Assembly: GCA_964242735.1 (NCBI GenBank)
Contig: CAXTAK010000001.1
Coordinates: forward strand, 62,001 to 126,000
Reading direction: 5' to 3'
Origin: CADCUY01 sp964242735
Lineage (GTDB): Bacteria > Actinomycetota > Actinomycetes > Actinomycetales > Quadrisphaeraceae
Length of the DNA: 64,000 nt
The position numbers were made by a program, and so were the translations under genes. This document shows, one piece after another, positions 23,752-32,889 of the stretch. The stretch's first letter is position 1; the number at the start of each line of letters is the position of its first letter. Below the pieces are notes generated by a model, which saw only the letters and a program-made list of their open reading frames with translations, did no database searches and was not told the origin of the DNA.

Positions 23752-26502
23752 ATGAAGACCGCGGACATCAGGCAGCGCTGGCTGCGGTTCTTCGCCGACC
23801 GCGGGCACACCGTGGTGCCCAGCGCCTCCCTCATCAGCCCCGACCCCACCCTGCTCTTCACGGTGGCGGGCATGGTCCCGTTCATCCCGTACCTGACCGG
23901 GCAGCAGAGCCCGCCGTACACCCGCGCCACCAGCGTGCAGAAGTGCGTGCGCACCCTGGACATCGAGGAGGTCGGCAAGACCACCCGCCACGGCACCTTC
24001 TTCCAGATGAACGGCAACTTCTCCTTCGGCGACTACTTCAAGCAGGGCGCCATCGAGTACGCCTGGGAGCTGGTCACCACCTCCCAGGCCGACGGCGGGT
24101 ACGGCTTCGCCGAGCGCGACGTCTGGGTGACCGTGTACCAGGACGACGACGAGGCCGAGCGGCTGTGGCGCGAGGTCGCCGGGCTGCCCGCCGAGCGCAT
24201 CCAGCGCCTCGGCATGGAGGACAACTACTGGTCCACCGGTCAGCCGGGCCCCGCCGGCCCCGACTCGGAGATCTTCATCGACCGGGGCCCCGCCCACGGC
24301 CCCGACGGGGGCCCGGCGAAGGACCCCGGGGGCGACCGGTACCTCGAGATCTGGAACCTGGTCTTCATGCAGTCCCTGCGGGGGGAGGGCCAGGGCTACG
24401 ACTTCCCGATCCTGGGGGACCTGCCGACCAAGAACGTCGACACCGGCATGGGCCTGGAGCGGGTCGCGTTCCTGCTCCAGGGCAAGGACAACATGTACGA
24501 GATCGACGAGGTCGCCCCGCTGGTGATCCGCGCGGCCGAACTCGCCGGCACCCGCTACGGCGCCGACCCCGAGGCCGACGTCCGCCTGCGCGTCGTCGGC
24601 GACCACGTGCGCGCCTCCCTGATGCTCATCGGCGACGGCGTCACCCCCGCCAACGAGGGCCGCGGCTACGTGCTGCGCCGCCTCCTGCGGCGCGCGGTGC
24701 GCTCCATGCGCCTGCTCGGGACGGACGCGCCCGCCCTGCCCGACCTCTTCCCCGTCGCGCGCGACGCGATGGTGCCGTCCTACCCCGAGCTCGCCGCCGA
24801 CTACGACCGGATCGCCGCCGTGGCCCTCGCCGAGGAGGACGCGTTCCGCCGCACCCTGGTGGCGGGCACGACGATCCTCGACGTCGCGGTCAAGCGGGCC
24901 AGCACCGCCGCCGGTGCCTCGGGCGCGGCGCGCATCACCGGGGCGGACGCCTTCGCCCTCCACGACACCTACGGCTTCCCCATCGACCTGACCCTGGAGA
25001 TGGCCGCCGAGCAGGGGGTGGACGTCGACGCCGGGGGCTTCCGCGCCCTGATGGCCGAGCAGCGCGCCCGCGCCCGCGCCGACAGCCGCGCCAAGCGCTC
25101 CGGCCGGGCTGACACCGCGGTGTACCGCCAGGTCGCCGACTCCCTCGCCCGCCCGCCCGGCACCGACCCCACGGAGTTCATCGGCTACACCACCACCGCC
25201 GGTGAGGCCCGGGTGGTGGGGCTGCTGCGCGACGGCGCCCCCGTGCCCGTGGCCCTGGCCGGCGACGAGGTGGAGGTGGTCCTGGACCGCACCCCGTTCT
25301 ACGCCGAGTCCGGCGGGCAGCTCGCCGACCGCGGGAGGCTCAGCGTGACCAGCTCCAGCGGCACCGCCGCGGTGATCGAGGTCGGCGACGTCCAGAAGCC
25401 GCTGCCGGGCCTGCACGTGCACCGCGCCACGGTGGTCACCGGCGAGGTCGCGGCCGGCGACGTCGTCGAGGCCGTCGTCGACCCCGTACGCCGCCTGGCG
25501 GTCTCCCGCGCCCACACCGCCACGCACCTGGTGCACCAGGGCCTGCGCGACGCGCTCGGCGAGACGGCCCGCCAGGCCGGGTCCGAGAACGCCCCCGGCC
25601 GGTTCCGCTTCGACTTCACGGCCACCGCGCCGGTGCCCGAGCCGGTGCTGGCCGACGTCGAGGCCGAGGTCAACGCCGTCCTCGCGCAGGACCTCGACGT
25701 CGTCTCCTCCGTGATGAGCCTGGACGACGCGCGCCGCACCGGGGCGATGGCCCTGTTCGGGGAGAAGTACGGCGACCGGGTGCGCGTGGTGAGCATCGGG
25801 GAGTGGTCCAAGGAGCTGTGCGGGGGCACCCACGTGCAGCGCTCCGGGCAGCTGGGGGTGGTCACCCTGCTGGGGGAGGCCTCCATCGGCTCGGGCGTGC
25901 GCCGGGTGGAGGCCCTCGTCGCCGCCGACGCCCACGCCCACCTCGCCCGGGAGGGCGCGCTGGTCAGCCAGCTCACCACGCTGCTGAAGGTGCGCGCCGA
26001 GGAGCTGCCCGAGCGGGTCGGGGCGCTGCTGGAGCAGCTGCGGGCCGCCGACCGGGAGGTCGCCCGCGCGCGCACCGCCCAGGTCCTCGCCGGCGCCGCG
26101 CAGCTGGCCGCCGGCGCCCGCGACGTCGACGGGCTGGCCCTGGTCACCGCCGACGCCGGGGCCGTGGGCTCCGCCGACGACCTGCGCACCCTGGCGCTGG
26201 ACGTGCGCGCGCGCCTCGGCGGGGACGTCGGTGGCACAGCTGGTGCGGGCGGCGGCGGCGTGGTGGCGGTGGCCGGTGTCGCCAAGGAGCGCCCGGTGGT
26301 GGTGGTGGCGACCACCGCGCGAGCCCGGGACCGCGGGGTGCGCGCCGGGGCGCTGGTGCGCGCGGCCGCCAGCGCCCTCGGCGGCGGGGGCGGCGGCAAG
26401 GACGACCTCGCCCAGGGCGGCGGCACCGACCCGGCCGCGGTCCCCGCCGCGCTGGCGGCGGTGCGCGAGGCCGTCGCCCGGGCCGTCGCGGGACCGGTGT
26501 AG
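23752..26502 (+). CDS. alaS: Alanyl-tRNA synthetase
   Basis: 916 residues, a full-length enzyme charging tRNA-Ala. It starts at ATG 23752 (MKTADIRQRWLRFFADRGH). Class II motifs are visible: RATSVQKCVRTLDIEEVGKT, HGTFFQMNGNFSFGDYFK and NTGMGLERVAF-like VDTGMGLERVAF. The editing domain has HTATHLVH and CGGTHVQRSG, the zinc-binding HxxxH and CxxxH. The C-terminal DHHA1-type domain ends in GGGGGGKDDLAQGGG. It leads the alaS-ruvX-mltG-aroE group. Confidence 0.97.
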   Translation: MKTADIRQRWLRFFADRGHTVVPSASLISPDPTLLFTVAGMVPFIPYLTGQQSPPYTRATSVQKCVRTLDIEEVGKTTRHGTFFQMNGNFSFGDYFKQGAIEYAWELVTTSQADGGYGFAERDVWVTVYQDDDEAERLWREVAGLPAERIQRLGMEDNYWSTGQPGPAGPDSEIFIDRGPAHGPDGGPAKDPGGDRYLEIWNLVFMQSLRGEGQGYDFPILGDLPTKNVDTGMGLERVAFLLQGKDNMYEIDEVAPLVIRAAELAGTRYGADPEADVRLRVVGDHVRASLMLIGDGVTPANEGRGYVLRRLLRRAVRSMRLLGTDAPALPDLFPVARDAMVPSYPELAADYDRIAAVALAEEDAFRRTLVAGTTILDVAVKRASTAAGASGAARITGADAFALHDTYGFPIDLTLEMAAEQGVDVDAGGFRALMAEQRARARADSRAKRSGRADTAVYRQVADSLARPPGTDPTEFIGYTTTAGEARVVGLLRDGAPVPVALAGDEVEVVLDRTPFYAESGGQLADRGRLSVTSSSGTAAVIEVGDVQKPLPGLHVHRATVVTGEVAAGDVVEAVVDPVRRLAVSRAHTATHLVHQGLRDALGETARQAGSENAPGRFRFDFTATAPVPEPVLADVEAEVNAVLAQDLDVVSSVMSLDDARRTGAMALFGEKYGDRVRVVSIGEWSKELCGGTHVQRSGQLGVVTLLGEASIGSGVRRVEALVAADAHAHLAREGALVSQLTTLLKVRAEELPERVGALLEQLRAADREVARARTAQVLAGAAQLAAGARDVDGLALVTADAGAVGSADDLRTLALDVRARLGGDVGGTAGAGGGGVVAVAGVAKERPVVVVATTARARDRGVRAGALVRAAASALGGGGGGKDDLAQGGGTDPAAVPAALAAVREAVARAVAGPV

Positions 26503-26504
26503 GG

Positions 26505-26984
26505 GTGCGCCCCGGCACCCGCCTGGGCGTCGACGTCGGCTCCGTGCGCGTCGGCCTGGCCGCCAGCGACCCCTCCGGACTGGTCGCCTCGCCCGTCGAG
26601 ACCCTCGCCCGCGACGTCCTCGGCGGCAGGGACGTCGCCCGCGTCGCCGCGGAGGCCGCGGAGCGGGGCGCGGTGGAGGTCGTCGTCGGGCTCCCGCTGT
26701 CCCTGTCCGGACGGGAGGGCCCCGCGGCGGTCGCGGCGCGCGCCTACGCCGCCGACCTCGCCCGCGCGCTCGCGCCGGTGCCGGTGCGGATGGTCGACGA
26801 GCGGCTCAGCACCGTCAGCGCCACCGCGGCGCTGGTCGCGTCGGGACGGCGCGGGCGCGACCAGCGCCGGGTCGTCGACCAGGTCGCCGCCGTGATCGTC
26901 CTGCAGCACGCCCTGGACGCGGAGCGCTCCTCGGGACGCGCCCCGGGGTCGCTGGTGGACCAGCCCGCGGTCGGCGGGCGGTGA
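26505..26984 (+). CDS. ruvX: Holliday-junction resolvase-like YqgF/RuvX
   Basis: 159 residues from GTG 26505, 2 nt after the alaS stop. RNase H-like fold: LGVDVGSVRVGLAASD (first Asp), VEVVVGLPLSLSGREG (GLPL), VRMVDERLSTVSA (second acidic site) and DQVAAVIVLQ (last Asp). Proposed roles are pre-16S rRNA 5'-end processing and resolvase activity. Its TGA overlaps the mltG GTG. Confidence 0.92.
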   Translation: MRPGTRLGVDVGSVRVGLAASDPSGLVASPVETLARDVLGGRDVARVAAEAAERGAVEVVVGLPLSLSGREGPAAVAARAYAADLARALAPVPVRMVDERLSTVSATAALVASGRRGRDQRRVVDQVAAVIVLQHALDAERSSGRAPGSLVDQPAVGGR

Positions 26985-28198
26985 GCGCCGAGGACGGCGC
27001 GGTGCCACCGCGCGAGACCGAGCACGGCACCACCCTGGAGCAGGGCGGGCCCCGACAGGACGGTGCAGCAGCGGTGACCCGGTTGAGCCTCGACGACCTG
27101 CCCAGCACGCCCACCCGCGCCACCCGGCGCAGCGAGGGCCGCGAGCGCGTGCGCTCACGCCGCCGCCGGCGGCTGCGGGCCCTGGCGGTGGCGGTGGTCG
27201 CGCTGCTGCTCGTCGGCGGTGGCGGGGTGCTGGCTGCTGACCAGCTCCGCGAGGTCGCCGCCGGCTTCAACGCCCCCGAGGACTTCGAGGGCCCCGGCAG
27301 CGGGACGGTGCAGGTGCGCGTGGAGCCCGGGGACTCCGGGGCCGACATCGCGCAGTCGCTGGAGGAGGCGGGGGTGGTGCAGACCTCCGAGGCCTTCGCC
27401 GCCGCCGCCGCCGCCGACCCCGAGTCCGCGACGATCGTGCCCGGGCTGTACTCCCTGCGGACGCGGATGAGCTCCTCCGCTGCGCTGGCGACCCTGCTCG
27501 ACCCGACGTCGCTGCTGTCCTACGCGGTGACCATCCCCGAGGGCTTCACCGCCGTGCAGGCCGTGGAGCGCCTCGCGCAGGGCACCGGTTCCAGCGTCGA
27601 GGCGCTGACCGCCGCCGCCGCCGACCCCGCCGTGGGCCTGCCGCCGGAGGCCGGTGGCCAGCTCGAGGGCTACCTCTTCCCCGCGACGTACGAGTTCGAC
27701 CTGGAGAGCACGGACGTGCAGGTGCTGACCGAGGTGGTCGCCCGCACCCAGCTGGCCCTGGACGAGGCGGGTGTGCCCCCGGAGCGGCGCCAGGAGGTGC
27801 TGACCACCGCCAGCCTCATCCAGGCCGAGTCGGGCAGCACCGCCGACATGGGCAAGGTCTCCCGGGTCATCGCCAACCGGCTCGCCACCGGCATGGCCCT
27901 GCAGTTCGACACCACGGTGAACTACGCCACGTCCAGGGGGGGGCTGACCACCACCGACGAGGACCGCGCCACGGACTCCCCGTACAACACCTACCTCTAC
28001 CCGGGGCTGCCGGCGGGGCCGATCAACAACCCGGGGGCCGAGGCCATCACCGCGGCGATGGCCCCTGAGGAGGGGCCGTGGACGTACTTCGTCGTCGTGG
28101 ACCCCGACACGAAGGAGACCCGGTTCGCGTCGTCGTTGGAGGAGCACAACGCCAACGTGGAGCTGTTCCAGGCCTGGTTGCGCGCGAACCCGCAGTGA
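26981..28198 (+). CDS. mltG: Endolytic transglycosylase MltG
   Basis: 405 residues from the GTG overlapping the ruvX stop. The cytoplasmic N-terminus is about 68 residues and Arg-rich at its end, then one transmembrane helix (LRALAVAVVALLLVGGGGVL), a LysM-like region (VRVEPGDSGADIAQSLEEAG) and the YceG catalytic domain with IQAESG (catalytic Glu), LEGYLFPATYEF and YNTYLYPGLPAGPINNPG. MltG cuts nascent peptidoglycan strands at the membrane. The N-terminal tail is long, as in other actinobacteria. Confidence 0.93.
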   Translation: MSAEDGAVPPRETEHGTTLEQGGPRQDGAAAVTRLSLDDLPSTPTRATRRSEGRERVRSRRRRRLRALAVAVVALLLVGGGGVLAADQLREVAAGFNAPEDFEGPGSGTVQVRVEPGDSGADIAQSLEEAGVVQTSEAFAAAAAADPESATIVPGLYSLRTRMSSSAALATLLDPTSLLSYAVTIPEGFTAVQAVERLAQGTGSSVEALTAAAADPAVGLPPEAGGQLEGYLFPATYEFDLESTDVQVLTEVVARTQLALDEAGVPPERRQEVLTTASLIQAESGSTADMGKVSRVIANRLATGMALQFDTTVNYATSRGGLTTTDEDRATDSPYNTYLYPGLPAGPINNPGAEAITAAMAPEEGPWTYFVVVDPDTKETRFASSLEEHNANVELFQAWLRANPQ

Positions 28199-28203
28199 GC
28201 GGG

Positions 28204-28277
28204 CAGCCGTGAGCGCGCGTCAGCGCTGGGTGTCGCAGCCGTGAGCGCGCGTCAGCGCTGGGTGTCGCAGCCGTGAG
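28204..28277 (+). repeat. 32-bp tandem repeat of overlapping mini-ORFs between mltG and aroE
   Basis: Two full copies (28204-28235, 28236-28267) plus 10 bp of a third of a unit beginning CAGCCGTGAGCGCGCG. Each copy contains GTG and, 32 nt later, a TGA overlapping the next GTG. The result is two coupled mini-ORFs (28209-28244 and 28241-28276) encoding VSARQRWVSQP, the second stop overlapping the aroE GTG at 28273. A related 33-bp unit is found at pyrB/pyrC (53152-53405). Confidence 0.85.
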
Positions 28278-29130
28278 GGCCGCGGTGCTCGGGCACCCCA
28301 TCGCCCACTCCCTCTCCCCGGTGCTGCACACGGCCGCGTACCGGGAGCTGGGCCTGGCGGCGGAGTGGTCCTACACCGCCGCGGACGTCGTGCCCCAGCG
28401 CCTGCCGGCGTTCCTGGCCTCCTTGGGCCCGGAGTGGGGCGGGCTGTCCCTGACGATGCCCCTCAAGCACGCGGTGCTGCCCCTGCTGGTCGCCACGTCA
28501 CCGCTGGCGGCCGCGGTGGGCGCGGTCAACACCGTCCTGCCCGTGCCGGGTCCCCTGCCCGGGCCCGGGGAGGCGCTGTCGTGGCGCGGGGAGAACACCG
28601 ACGTCGAGGGCGTGGTCGCGGCGCTGGCCGAGGTGGGGGTGGCGCGCGCGGGCACCGGCTCGGTGCTGGGCGGCGGGGCGACCGCGGCGTCCGCACTCGC
28701 GGCGCTGCACCGCCTGGGGGTGGCGGTGCCGACGGTGTACGTGCGGTCCCCGCTGCGCGCCGCAGTGCTGCAGGACGTCGCGGACCGCATCGGCGTGGAG
28801 GTCGACGTCGCGCCCTGGGAGCGGGCGTGGCGCTCCACCGCGGACGACGTGGTGGTCTCCACGGTGCCGCCCGGCGCCGCCGACGGGTTCGCCGCGACCC
28901 TGCGGCGCCCCGTGGGAGGCGCCGCAGCGCTCGGGGCGCTGCTCGACGTCGTGTACGCGCCGTGGCCGACCCAGCTGGCGCACGCCTGGGCCGGGCGCGG
29001 GGGCACCGTGGTGGGTGGTGCGGTGATGCTGCTGCACCAGGCCGCGGGGCAGGTGCGCGCGATGACCGGGCGCGAGGCCCCCGTCGACGCCATGCGCGCC
29101 GCGCTCGAGCGGGAGCTGGCGACGCGCTAG
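28273..29130 (+). CDS. aroE: Shikimate dehydrogenase
   Basis: 285 residues from GTG 28273, which overlaps the last repeat mini-ORF stop. It reduces 3-dehydroshikimate with NADPH. Visible motifs: LGHPIAHSLSPVLHTAAYRE (substrate loop), LTMPLKHAVLP (catalytic Lys), VGAVNTVLP, ENTDVEG, and nucleotide loop LGGGATAASALAAL. The C-terminus GGAVMLLHQAAGQVRAMTG is standard. The gene keeps its usual place after mltG. Confidence 0.93.
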   Translation: MRAAVLGHPIAHSLSPVLHTAAYRELGLAAEWSYTAADVVPQRLPAFLASLGPEWGGLSLTMPLKHAVLPLLVATSPLAAAVGAVNTVLPVPGPLPGPGEALSWRGENTDVEGVVAALAEVGVARAGTGSVLGGGATAASALAALHRLGVAVPTVYVRSPLRAAVLQDVADRIGVEVDVAPWERAWRSTADDVVVSTVPPGAADGFAATLRRPVGGAAALGALLDVVYAPWPTQLAHAWAGRGGTVVGGAVMLLHQAAGQVRAMTGREAPVDAMRAALERELATR

Positions 29131-29150
29131 GGATCGAGCACACCCCCGCC

Positions 29151-29178
29151 TCAAGGGGGGCCGCCGGCCCGCCGATGC
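29151..29178 (+). promoter_or_regulatory. Sigma28/WhiG-like promoter before pilT
   Basis: TCAA (29151) and GCCGATGC (29171) are separated by 16 bp. The spacing matches the WhiG/FliA-type consensus TAAA-N15/16-GCCGATAA. It lies about 60 bp upstream of the pilT start. Confidence 0.55.
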
Positions 29179-29238
29179 AGGTGGTCGGCGGGGGTACTCC
29201 GCGCCGCCGCGCGCACGCGGGAGCACCCAGGAGGATCG

Positions 29239-30417
29239 ATGGTCGAGGCTCTGCGGCTCGGACCGTCCCCGGCGTGGTCGCCGGGGCTCGCACCACCCCA
29301 CCCGACGTCGACCTCGAGCGCGCCGGCGGGCCCGGTCGCGGCGCCGGCGCCGGAGCTGGACCTCGGTGCGGTGCTCGGGGCGATGCTCCAGCTGGGGGCC
29401 TCTGACCTGCACCTGACCGTCGGCGCGCCCCCCACGGCCCGCGTCAACGGTGAGCTGGTGCCGGTGGAGGGCTTCGGCAAGCTCTCCGCCAACGCCATCC
29501 GCACCGCCCTGTACGCAGTCCTGACGCAGAAGCAGCGGGCCCGCTTCGAGGAGCACCTCGAGCTCGACCTCTCGTACTCCCTGCCCGGGCGGGCGCGGTT
29601 CCGGCTCAACGTCTACCGCCAGCGCGAGTCCCTCGGCGCGGCGTTCCGCGTGATCCCCTTCGAGATCAAGCCGCTCGAGGAGCTGGGGGTGCCCGCGTCC
29701 GTGGCCTCGTTCGCCAGCCTGCCGCGGGGGCTGGTGCTCGTCACCGGGCCCACCGGCTCGGGCAAGTCCACGACGCTGGCCTCGCTGATCGACCTGGCGA
29801 ACCGCACGCGCCGGGACCACATCATGACCGTGGAGGACCCCATCGAGTTCCTCCACCGCCACAAGTCGTGCCTGGTGAACCAGCGCGAGGTGGGGGATGA
29901 CACGCACTCCTACGCCAGTGCCCTCAAGCACGTGCTGCGCCAGGACCCCGACATCATCCTGGTCGGCGAGCTGCGCGACCTGGAGACGATCTCCGTGGCG
30001 ATCACCGCCGCCGAGACCGGTCACCTGGTCTTCGCCACGTTGCACACCCAGGACGCCGCGCAGACCATCGACCGCCTCGTCGACGTCTTCCCCGCGGAGC
30101 AGCAGGGGCAGGTGCGCACCCAGCTCGCCAGCGCCCTCCAGGGCGTGGTGTGCCAGACCCTGATCAGGACCGCCGACGGCAGGGGCCGCGCCGCAGCCAC
30201 CGAGGTCATGATCGCCACCCCGGCGATCCGCAACCTCGTCCGCGAGGGCAAGACCCACCAGATCTACTCCACGATGCAGGCCGGGGCCCAGCACGGGATG
30301 CACACCCTCGACCAGCACCTGGGCAACCTGGTGACCACCGGGCGCATCACCTACGAGCAGGGCCTGGAGCACTGCCACCACGCGGACGACTTCAACCGCC
30401 TGGCCAGGAGGAGCTGA
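29239..30417 (+). CDS. pilT: Type IV pilus retraction ATPase PilT
   Basis: 392 residues from ATG 29239 (AGGAGG upstream). After a Pro/Ala-rich N-terminus of about 45 residues comes the PilT core: GASDLHLTVGAPPTARVNG, Walker A GPTGSGKSTT, Asp box IMTVEDPIEFLH, Walker B ILVGELRDLET, His box HLVFATLHTQDA and the PilT-typical MIATPAIRNLVREGKTHQI. The AIRNLIRE-like helix marks it as PilT, not PilB. It powers pilus retraction at the inner face of the membrane. It heads a unit with pilC and pilA. Confidence 0.93.
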   Translation: MVEALRLGPSPAWSPGLAPPHPTSTSSAPAGPVAAPAPELDLGAVLGAMLQLGASDLHLTVGAPPTARVNGELVPVEGFGKLSANAIRTALYAVLTQKQRARFEEHLELDLSYSLPGRARFRLNVYRQRESLGAAFRVIPFEIKPLEELGVPASVASFASLPRGLVLVTGPTGSGKSTTLASLIDLANRTRRDHIMTVEDPIEFLHRHKSCLVNQREVGDDTHSYASALKHVLRQDPDIILVGELRDLETISVAITAAETGHLVFATLHTQDAAQTIDRLVDVFPAEQQGQVRTQLASALQGVVCQTLIRTADGRGRAAATEVMIATPAIRNLVREGKTHQIYSTMQAGAQHGMHTLDQHLGNLVTTGRITYEQGLEHCHHADDFNRLARRS

Positions 30418-30421
30418 GCCG

Positions 30422-31645
30422 GTGGCGACCGCGACGAAGACCTACGAGTACCGGGTGCGCGACCGCAGCGGCGCACTGGTCAAGGGCAGGCTCCAAGCCC
30501 CCACCCAGCCCGTCGTGGTGGGACGGCTGCGGCAGATGGGCTACGTGCCCCTGTCGGTGACGGAGGCCGGCAGGGGGCTCGACCGGGAGCTCACCCTGCC
30601 CGGGTCGGGCCGTGTGACGCTGAAGGACCTGGCCATCATGTCCCGTCAGTTCGCGACGATGATCGGCTCGGGGCTGTCGCTGCTGCGCGCCTTGACCATC
30701 CTGTCCGAGCAGACCTCGAGCAAGGGCCTGACCACGGTGCTCGTCGCGGCCCGTCGTGAGATCGAGGCCGGCCAGAGCCTGTCGAGCGCCTTCGCCGAGC
30801 ACCCCAGGGCGTTCCCTCCGCTGATGGTCAACATGCTGCGCGCCGGCGAGGTGGGGGGCTTCCTCGACACCACGTTGCGCTCGCTGGCCGAGAACTTCGA
30901 GGCCGAGGTGAAGCTGCGGGCGAAGGTGAGGTCGGCGATGACGTACCCCGTGGTCGTCTTCGTCATGGCCGTCCTCGCGGTCATCGGGATGCTCCTGTTC
31001 ATCGTCCCGATCTTCGCCACGATGTTCGAGGGGCTCGGCGCCGAGCTGCCGCTCATGACGCAGGTGCTCGTGGTGCTCGCCGACGCCATGGTGTGGATCG
31101 CGCCGCTGCTCCTGGTGGTCGCCGTCGTGGTGGCAGTGCTGTGGGGCCGGTACGGGCAGCGCGAGGGGGTGCGCCTGGTGGTCGACCCCCTGGTGCTGCG
31201 CGCCCCGGTCTTCGGGCCGCTGGTGCAGAAGGTGGCGATCAGCCGCTTCACCCGCAACCTCGGCACGATGATCAGGTCGGGCGTGCCGATCCTGCAGAGC
31301 CTCGACATCGTCGGCGACGCCAGCGGCAGCACGGTGATCCGGCGGGCGGTCAGGGACGTGCAGGAGAGCGTGCGCCAGGGCGAATCGGTCGCCGCGCCCC
31401 TGGCCCGGCACAGCGTCTTCCCGCCCATGGTCGTGCAGATGCTCGCCGTCGGTGAGGACACCGGGGCGATGGACACGATGCTGGAGAAGGTCGCGGAGTT
31501 CTACGACGCCGAGGTCGAGGCGACCACGGAACAGCTCACCAGCCTCGTCGAGCCGCTGATGATCGCGGTGCTGGGCGCCATCGTCGGCTTCGTCGTGATC
31601 GCCATGTACCTGCCGATCTTCGGCATCTTCGACCAGATCCAGTGA
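30422..31645 (+). CDS. pilC: Type IV pilus inner-membrane platform protein PilC
   Basis: 407 residues from GTG 30422, 4 nt after pilT, with AGGAGGAG at the pilT end. Two GspF domains are visible (residues about 70-190 and 275-395), each with FxRxLATMIxSGxxLLxAL-type starts (SRQFATMIGSGLSLLRAL; TRNLGTMIRSGVPILQSL). Membrane helices lie near residues 175-200, 220-240 and 375-400. It is the polytopic platform that couples PilT/PilB to pilin addition and removal. Confidence 0.93.
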   Translation: MATATKTYEYRVRDRSGALVKGRLQAPTQPVVVGRLRQMGYVPLSVTEAGRGLDRELTLPGSGRVTLKDLAIMSRQFATMIGSGLSLLRALTILSEQTSSKGLTTVLVAARREIEAGQSLSSAFAEHPRAFPPLMVNMLRAGEVGGFLDTTLRSLAENFEAEVKLRAKVRSAMTYPVVVFVMAVLAVIGMLLFIVPIFATMFEGLGAELPLMTQVLVVLADAMVWIAPLLLVVAVVVAVLWGRYGQREGVRLVVDPLVLRAPVFGPLVQKVAISRFTRNLGTMIRSGVPILQSLDIVGDASGSTVIRRAVRDVQESVRQGESVAAPLARHSVFPPMVVQMLAVGEDTGAMDTMLEKVAEFYDAEVEATTEQLTSLVEPLMIAVLGAIVGFVVIAMYLPIFGIFDQIQ

Positions 31646-31655
31646 GCGGGACGGC

Positions 31656-31682
31656 TCAAGTCGCGCGCGATCAGGCCGATGC
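31656..31682 (+). promoter_or_regulatory. Sigma28/WhiG-like promoter before pilA
   Basis: TCAA (31656) and GCCGATGC (31675) are separated by 15 bp, matching the spacing of the WhiG/FliA consensus. The site begins 11 bp after the pilC stop and lies about 65 bp upstream of pilA, allowing separate expression of the major pilin. Confidence 0.6.
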
Positions 31683-31746
31683 CCCACGTGTCAAGGAGCC
31701 GTACCAGGTGCGGGCGGCTCGGTATCTCACGCAAGGAGAAGCACAG

Positions 31747-32169
31747 ATGCTCGCTCGCATCCGCAGGTCCGTGCAGGAGGAGGATCAGGGCTTCACCCTG
31801 ATCGAGCTCCTCGTCGTCATGGTCATCATCGGCGTCCTGTCGGCGATCGCCATCCCCACCTTCCTCAACCAGCGCAACAAGGCCTACGACGCCGCGGCGA
31901 AGGCTGACGTCGCGAACATGGGCCGGGAGATCGCCACCTACTACGTGGACAACACGACCCCGCTCGGCGCCTTCACCTTCACGGCTCCCGCAAGCAACGA
32001 GAACGGCAGGTGGGCGTTCACCGGTGGCCCGAGCGGGACCATCACCAACGGGCTCTCAGGAGTCGTCGCCACTCGCAGTTCCGCTGCCGACTGGTGTGTT
32101 GCGGCGACGAGCCAGAGCACGCAGGTCTGGAGCTACTCGGTCAACGGGCCCAAGAGGGGCGCCTGCTGA
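31747..32169 (+). CDS. pilA: Major type IV pilin
   Basis: 140 residues from ATG 31747 with AAGGAG upstream. The leader is 15 residues ending in Gly, then the mature N-terminus FTLIELLVVMVIIGVLSAIA with Phe1 and Glu5, the class III signal cut and N-methylated by PilD. The mature protein is about 125 residues with two cysteines near the C-terminus (ADWCVAAT and the last residue), a likely disulfide-closed D-region. A perfect 16-bp hairpin follows, consistent with a high-level transcript ending here. Confidence 0.93.
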   Translation: MLARIRRSVQEEDQGFTLIELLVVMVIIGVLSAIAIPTFLNQRNKAYDAAAKADVANMGREIATYYVDNTTPLGAFTFTAPASNENGRWAFTGGPSGTITNGLSGVVATRSSAADWCVAATSQSTQVWSYSVNGPKRGAC

Positions 32170-32181
32170 CCCACGGTCCAC

Positions 32182-32217
32182 CCGACGGGCGGCTGCCGAC
32201 AGGCAGCCGCCCGTCGG
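32182..32217 (+). terminator. 16-bp perfect hairpin after pilA
   Basis: Arms 32182-32197 and 32202-32217 pair perfectly around a GACA loop, 12 nt after the pilA stop. It probably terminates most pilA transcripts or stabilises their 3' ends, keeping the minor pilins at lower level. Confidence 0.8.
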
Positions 32218-32295
32218 CGTCCACCCTCGCCCGGGCGGTCAGGTCCTGCCGGGCGCTGCCGATGAGAGACGCGAGACCGACCGGGAGGAGGCACC

Positions 32296-32889
32296 GTGAC
32301 CACGACCCCGTGCGCGAGTGGTACCGGTGGTGACGGCGGCCTCGGCCTGGTCGAGGTGCTGGTCTCCGTGCTGGTGCTCGCGGTCGCCCTGCTGGCCCTC
32401 GTCCCCGTCCAGGCCCGGGCGCTGGCCGGGGTGGTGCTGTCGGGTGAGCGCCAGCAGGCGACGGCCTACGCCAACCAGGCGCTGGAGCAGGTGCGTGCCC
32501 GCACCTCGACGTCCGCCGGTTTCACCGAGGTCGCCGCAGGGCGACAGCCCAGCACCTCCGACGCGGTGGACGCCGCCAACACCACCGCGTGCTCGTCCAG
32601 CGCCTGCACGTTCCGCCCCTCGTTCGCCCCAGACCTCAGCGAGACCCTCAGGACCAGGGCGAGCGCGGACCCGAGCCTGCTCACCCGGCAGTGCTCGGAG
32701 GAGTCCGGCTGCCTGACGACGGGCGGCGCCACCGGCCTGGTGTTCACCACCCGCCTCTACGTCACGGCCGCACCCGGCGCCGACCTGGTCAACGTCACCG
32801 CCGTCACGGGGTGGACCAGCCGCAACAGCGGGGCGGGACTGCGGCAGGTGGCCGTGCGCACCCAGATCGCCTCCCCGGTGGCGCCCTGA
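32296..32889 (+). CDS. Minor pseudopilin, PilV-like
   Basis: 197 residues from GTG 32296 (GAGGAGG upstream). Prepilin leader of 15 residues ending GDGG, then LGLVEVLVSVLVLAVALLAL with Glu5. The remainder is a Ser/Thr/Ala-rich extracytoplasmic domain with four Cys between residues 95 and 140. It is followed with a TGATG overlap by the next minor pilin. The PilV role (pilus initiation or tip) is inferred from order and signature. Confidence 0.75.
   Translation: MTTTPCASGTGGDGGLGLVEVLVSVLVLAVALLALVPVQARALAGVVLSGERQQATAYANQALEQVRARTSTSAGFTEVAAGRQPSTSDAVDAANTTACSSSACTFRPSFAPDLSETLRTRASADPSLLTRQCSEESGCLTTGGATGLVFTTRLYVTAAPGADLVNVTAVTGWTSRNSGAGLRQVAVRTQIASPVAP

Noticed and set aside
28204..28277. 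CRISPR or insertion-sequence ends
   Set aside because: Contiguous repeats without spacers or inverted termini; no transposase nearby.
29131..29238. c-di-GMP riboswitch before pilT
   Set aside because: The 108-bp gap is too short and lacks the conserved GEMM core; the sequence is better explained by a WhiG-like promoter.
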